Shown here: positions 14,320 to 15,674 of the stretch, in pieces
How the letters are laid out: each line of letters begins with the position of its first letter
Position numbering within the stretch: position 1 is the stretch's first letter
NCBI GenBank assembly: GCA_001723855.1
Contig: MCBC01000149.1
Span: 1-15,674 of the forward strand
Direction of reading: 5' to 3'
Source of the DNA: Candidatus Altarchaeales archaeon WOR_SM1_86-2
Lineage (GTDB): Archaea; Altiarchaeota; Altiarchaeia; IMC4; MCBC01
DNA: 15,674 nt
Position numbers and translations under genes: made by a program
Notes under the pieces: generated by a model
The model's input: the letters and a program-made list of their open reading frames with translations, nothing else
Told to the model about the DNA's origin: nothing
Databases searched by the model: none

Positions 14320-15537
14320 TCATTTCTGAATCGCTGGCAGACTGAAGCTAAACTTACTTCCTTTGCCTAATTCACTTTCAACCCATATTTTTCCATGATG
14401 ATCTTTAATTATGCTGTTGCATATAGTCAACCCCAATCCCGTCCCGCCGTATTTGCTGCTTACCTGGAAAAATGCGCTAAATAACTTTTCCTGGTTTTCT
14501 TTTGAGATACCGATTCCCGTATCCTCTACGGAAACAATAATGTCATTTTTTATTCTTTTTGCTTCAACAGTTATTTTTCCATTCTCTGGCGTGAATTTAA
14601 TCGCATTTCCGATGAGATTCTCAATGACTTGGTTTATGCGGTCTTTATCGCATTTAACTAAAAACGATTCAGGATATTTTCCTATAGTAGCAATCTTTTT
14701 TTCCTTTGCCGGAAATTCCATATTATTAACGGAATTTTCAATTATGCCAACAATATCATTTTCAGTCATCTCATATTTTAATACCCCTGCCCGCATCTTG
14801 GATATGGTCATTATATCATCAGTTAACCTGATAATGCGATTTGTATTTTTAAGTATGGTTTCAACACCATTTTTTTGTTTTTCAGTAAGTTCTCCAAAAT
14901 AGCTCCTCAATAATAATTGACTTTGAAGTCTTACGGGTGTTAATGGATTTCGGATTTCATGGGTTACTGAACTGAAGAATTCATCCTTCATTTTATCTAT
15001 CTCCTTTAATTCATCCATCGCTTTCTGTAATGATTTATTGGTTTTTTCCAGAGCGTTTTCCATATTCTTTCGATCGGTTATATCCAGAAGAGATGCAACA
15101 CTGATTTTTGTTCCATGTATCACGGAAGAAGTGATAAAAATGTCTCTAACATTACTCTTTCTGCCAATAAAACGAAATTCATAGCTCTTCGGAGCGGTGT
15201 CTGGATCAATCATTTGTTCACGATGATATTCTTTCATTTTTTTGATATCATCTTCTTTTGCGATGAATTCCATCCAACTTTTCTCGCCCTCAATTTCATC
15301 CCTGGAGTAACCCGAGAGTTTTTCAAATTCTGTGTTTGACAAAGATATTATGTTATTTTCCCCAAAGATTACCATTGCAGTTCCAGTAGATTCAAAGATT
15401 GTCCGGTACTTGCTTTCCGACTCCCTGAGTGCTTCCTCTGCTTTTTCCCTCTCCTTAATGGAACGTGAGATTAGACGGAAGGTCAAGAAGGCAATAAGAA
15501 TACTCGTTACAATCAGAACAAGAGAAGAAAGAAACAT
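14320..15537 (-). CDS. PAS-domain sensor histidine kinase, single membrane anchor
   Basis: The 405-residue protein has one N-terminal membrane segment (about 3-24) with almost nothing outside the cell. A short coil (25-42) is followed by a PAS domain (about 43-155, ending in LDITDRKNME) and a linking coiled coil (about 156-185). HisKA has the phosphorylation site at H193 (SSVTHEIRNPLTP). The HATPase domain has its N box around ENLIGNAIKF (306-315), G1 DTGIGIS (339-345) and G2 GGTGLGL (364-370). All catalytic boxes are intact. With no sensor domain outside, the signal is probably read in the cytoplasm by PAS. No response regulator is adjacent in the window, so it is an orphan kinase here. In-frame codons upstream reach a stop without another usable start, which supports the ATG at 15535-15537. 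Confidence 0.92.
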   Translation of the reverse strand: MFLSSLVLIVTSILIAFLTFRLISRSIKEREKAEEALRESESKYRTIFESTGTAMVIFGENNIISLSNTEFEKLSGYSRDEIEGEKSWMEFIAKEDDIKKMKEYHREQMIDPDTAPKSYEFRFIGRKSNVRDIFITSSVIHGTKISVASLLDITDRKNMENALEKTNKSLQKAMDELKEIDKMKDEFFSSVTHEIRNPLTPVRLQSQLLLRSYFGELTEKQKNGVETILKNTNRIIRLTDDIMTISKMRAGVLKYEMTENDIVGIIENSVNNMEFPAKEKKIATIGKYPESFLVKCDKDRINQVIENLIGNAIKFTPENGKITVEAKRIKNDIIVSVEDTGIGISKENQEKLFSAFFQVSSKYGGTGLGLTICNSIIKDHHGKIWVESELGKGSKFSFSLPAIQK

Positions 15538-15564
15538 ATTGTCCCTTAAAATAAAAGTATTTGT

Positions 15565-15674
15565 TTAGCTACTCAAACATAAATTGTTCACGATCACTGA
15601 TCTCAACTCATCTTTAATATTTTTATCATTAAGTTTCCATGTAGCGATGAGTGATGCAAGTTTTGCATAATTTG
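15565..15674 (-). CDS. C-terminal end of a minus-strand gene (partial)
   Basis: On the minus strand one frame is open from the window edge for 35 codons to a TAA at 15565-15567. It reads NYAKLASLIATWKLNDKNIK and continues DELRSVIVNNLCLSS. The composition is that of a helical protein C-terminus, while the other two minus frames hit stops sooner. It ends 27 bases before the kinase start on the same strand, so the two could be co-transcribed. Too short to assign a family. Confidence 0.4.
   Translation of the reverse strand, partial: NYAKLASLIATWKLNDKNIKDELRSVIVNNLCLSS

Overview
The window is archaeal chromosome. It carries a Cdc48/VAT AAA ATPase, prefoldin beta, a zinc-finger aIF2 gamma, the archaeal/eukaryotic-type ribosomal protein L10 (P0) with an acidic Gly-Leu-Phe-Gly tail, AT-rich TATA boxes and several apparently leaderless starts. 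Together these point to an uncultivated euryarchaeal-like (or Altiarchaeota/DPANN-adjacent) lineage. Nothing in the window fixes the lineage more closely. Genes are dense, on both strands, and spacers are under 200 bases. No rRNA, tRNA, CRISPR array or insertion sequence was seen.

Layout from left to right. 1-508 (-) is the N-terminal part of a PHP-domain phosphoesterase, read out of a divergent spacer (509-655) that holds two hairpins. 656-3773 (+) is cdc48, prefoldin beta and a DUF2085 membrane protein, converging 3 bases apart on a small glycine-rich membrane protein (3777-4199, -). 4384-5595 (+) is aIF2 gamma, starting at a TTG codon. After an AT-rich spacer (5596-5786) comes an AT-rich two-gene phage-defence module (5787-7695, +): an AAA_15-type ATPase and an RloB-family protein, the AbiL/RloAB arrangement. 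7714-8763 (-) is an amidohydrolase, divergent from L10 (8805-9812, +). L10 is followed by a bacterial-style PH-like membrane protein and a QueD/PTPS protein. 10810-11043 (-) is a YhbY-type RNA-binding protein, divergent from a PPP-like metallophosphoesterase (11087-11860, +). 12067-13317 (-) is a site-2-protease-like M50 membrane protease with two CBS domains. It is divergent from a secreted, membrane-anchored cysteine-rich repeat protein (13393-14226, +). The right end holds a PAS histidine kinase (14320-15537, -) and the last 35 codons of another minus-strand gene.

Functional themes. The left half is protein quality control and translation initiation (Cdc48, prefoldin, aIF2 gamma), with L10 and YhbY adding ribosome functions further on. 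The defence pair looks like an acquired cassette: it is AT-rich, has its own TATA box, a CRP-like palindrome and a good Shine-Dalgarno site, whereas aIF2 gamma, cdc48 and L10 look leaderless. The right half is cell-surface and signalling: an S2P-like protease with an unusual cysteine- and sequon-bearing outer loop, a 30-cysteine ectodomain built of tandem repeats in which N-glycosylation sequons sit directly before cysteines, and an orphan histidine kinase. The protease and the cysteine-rich protein, which share a promoter region, are the most interesting part of the window.
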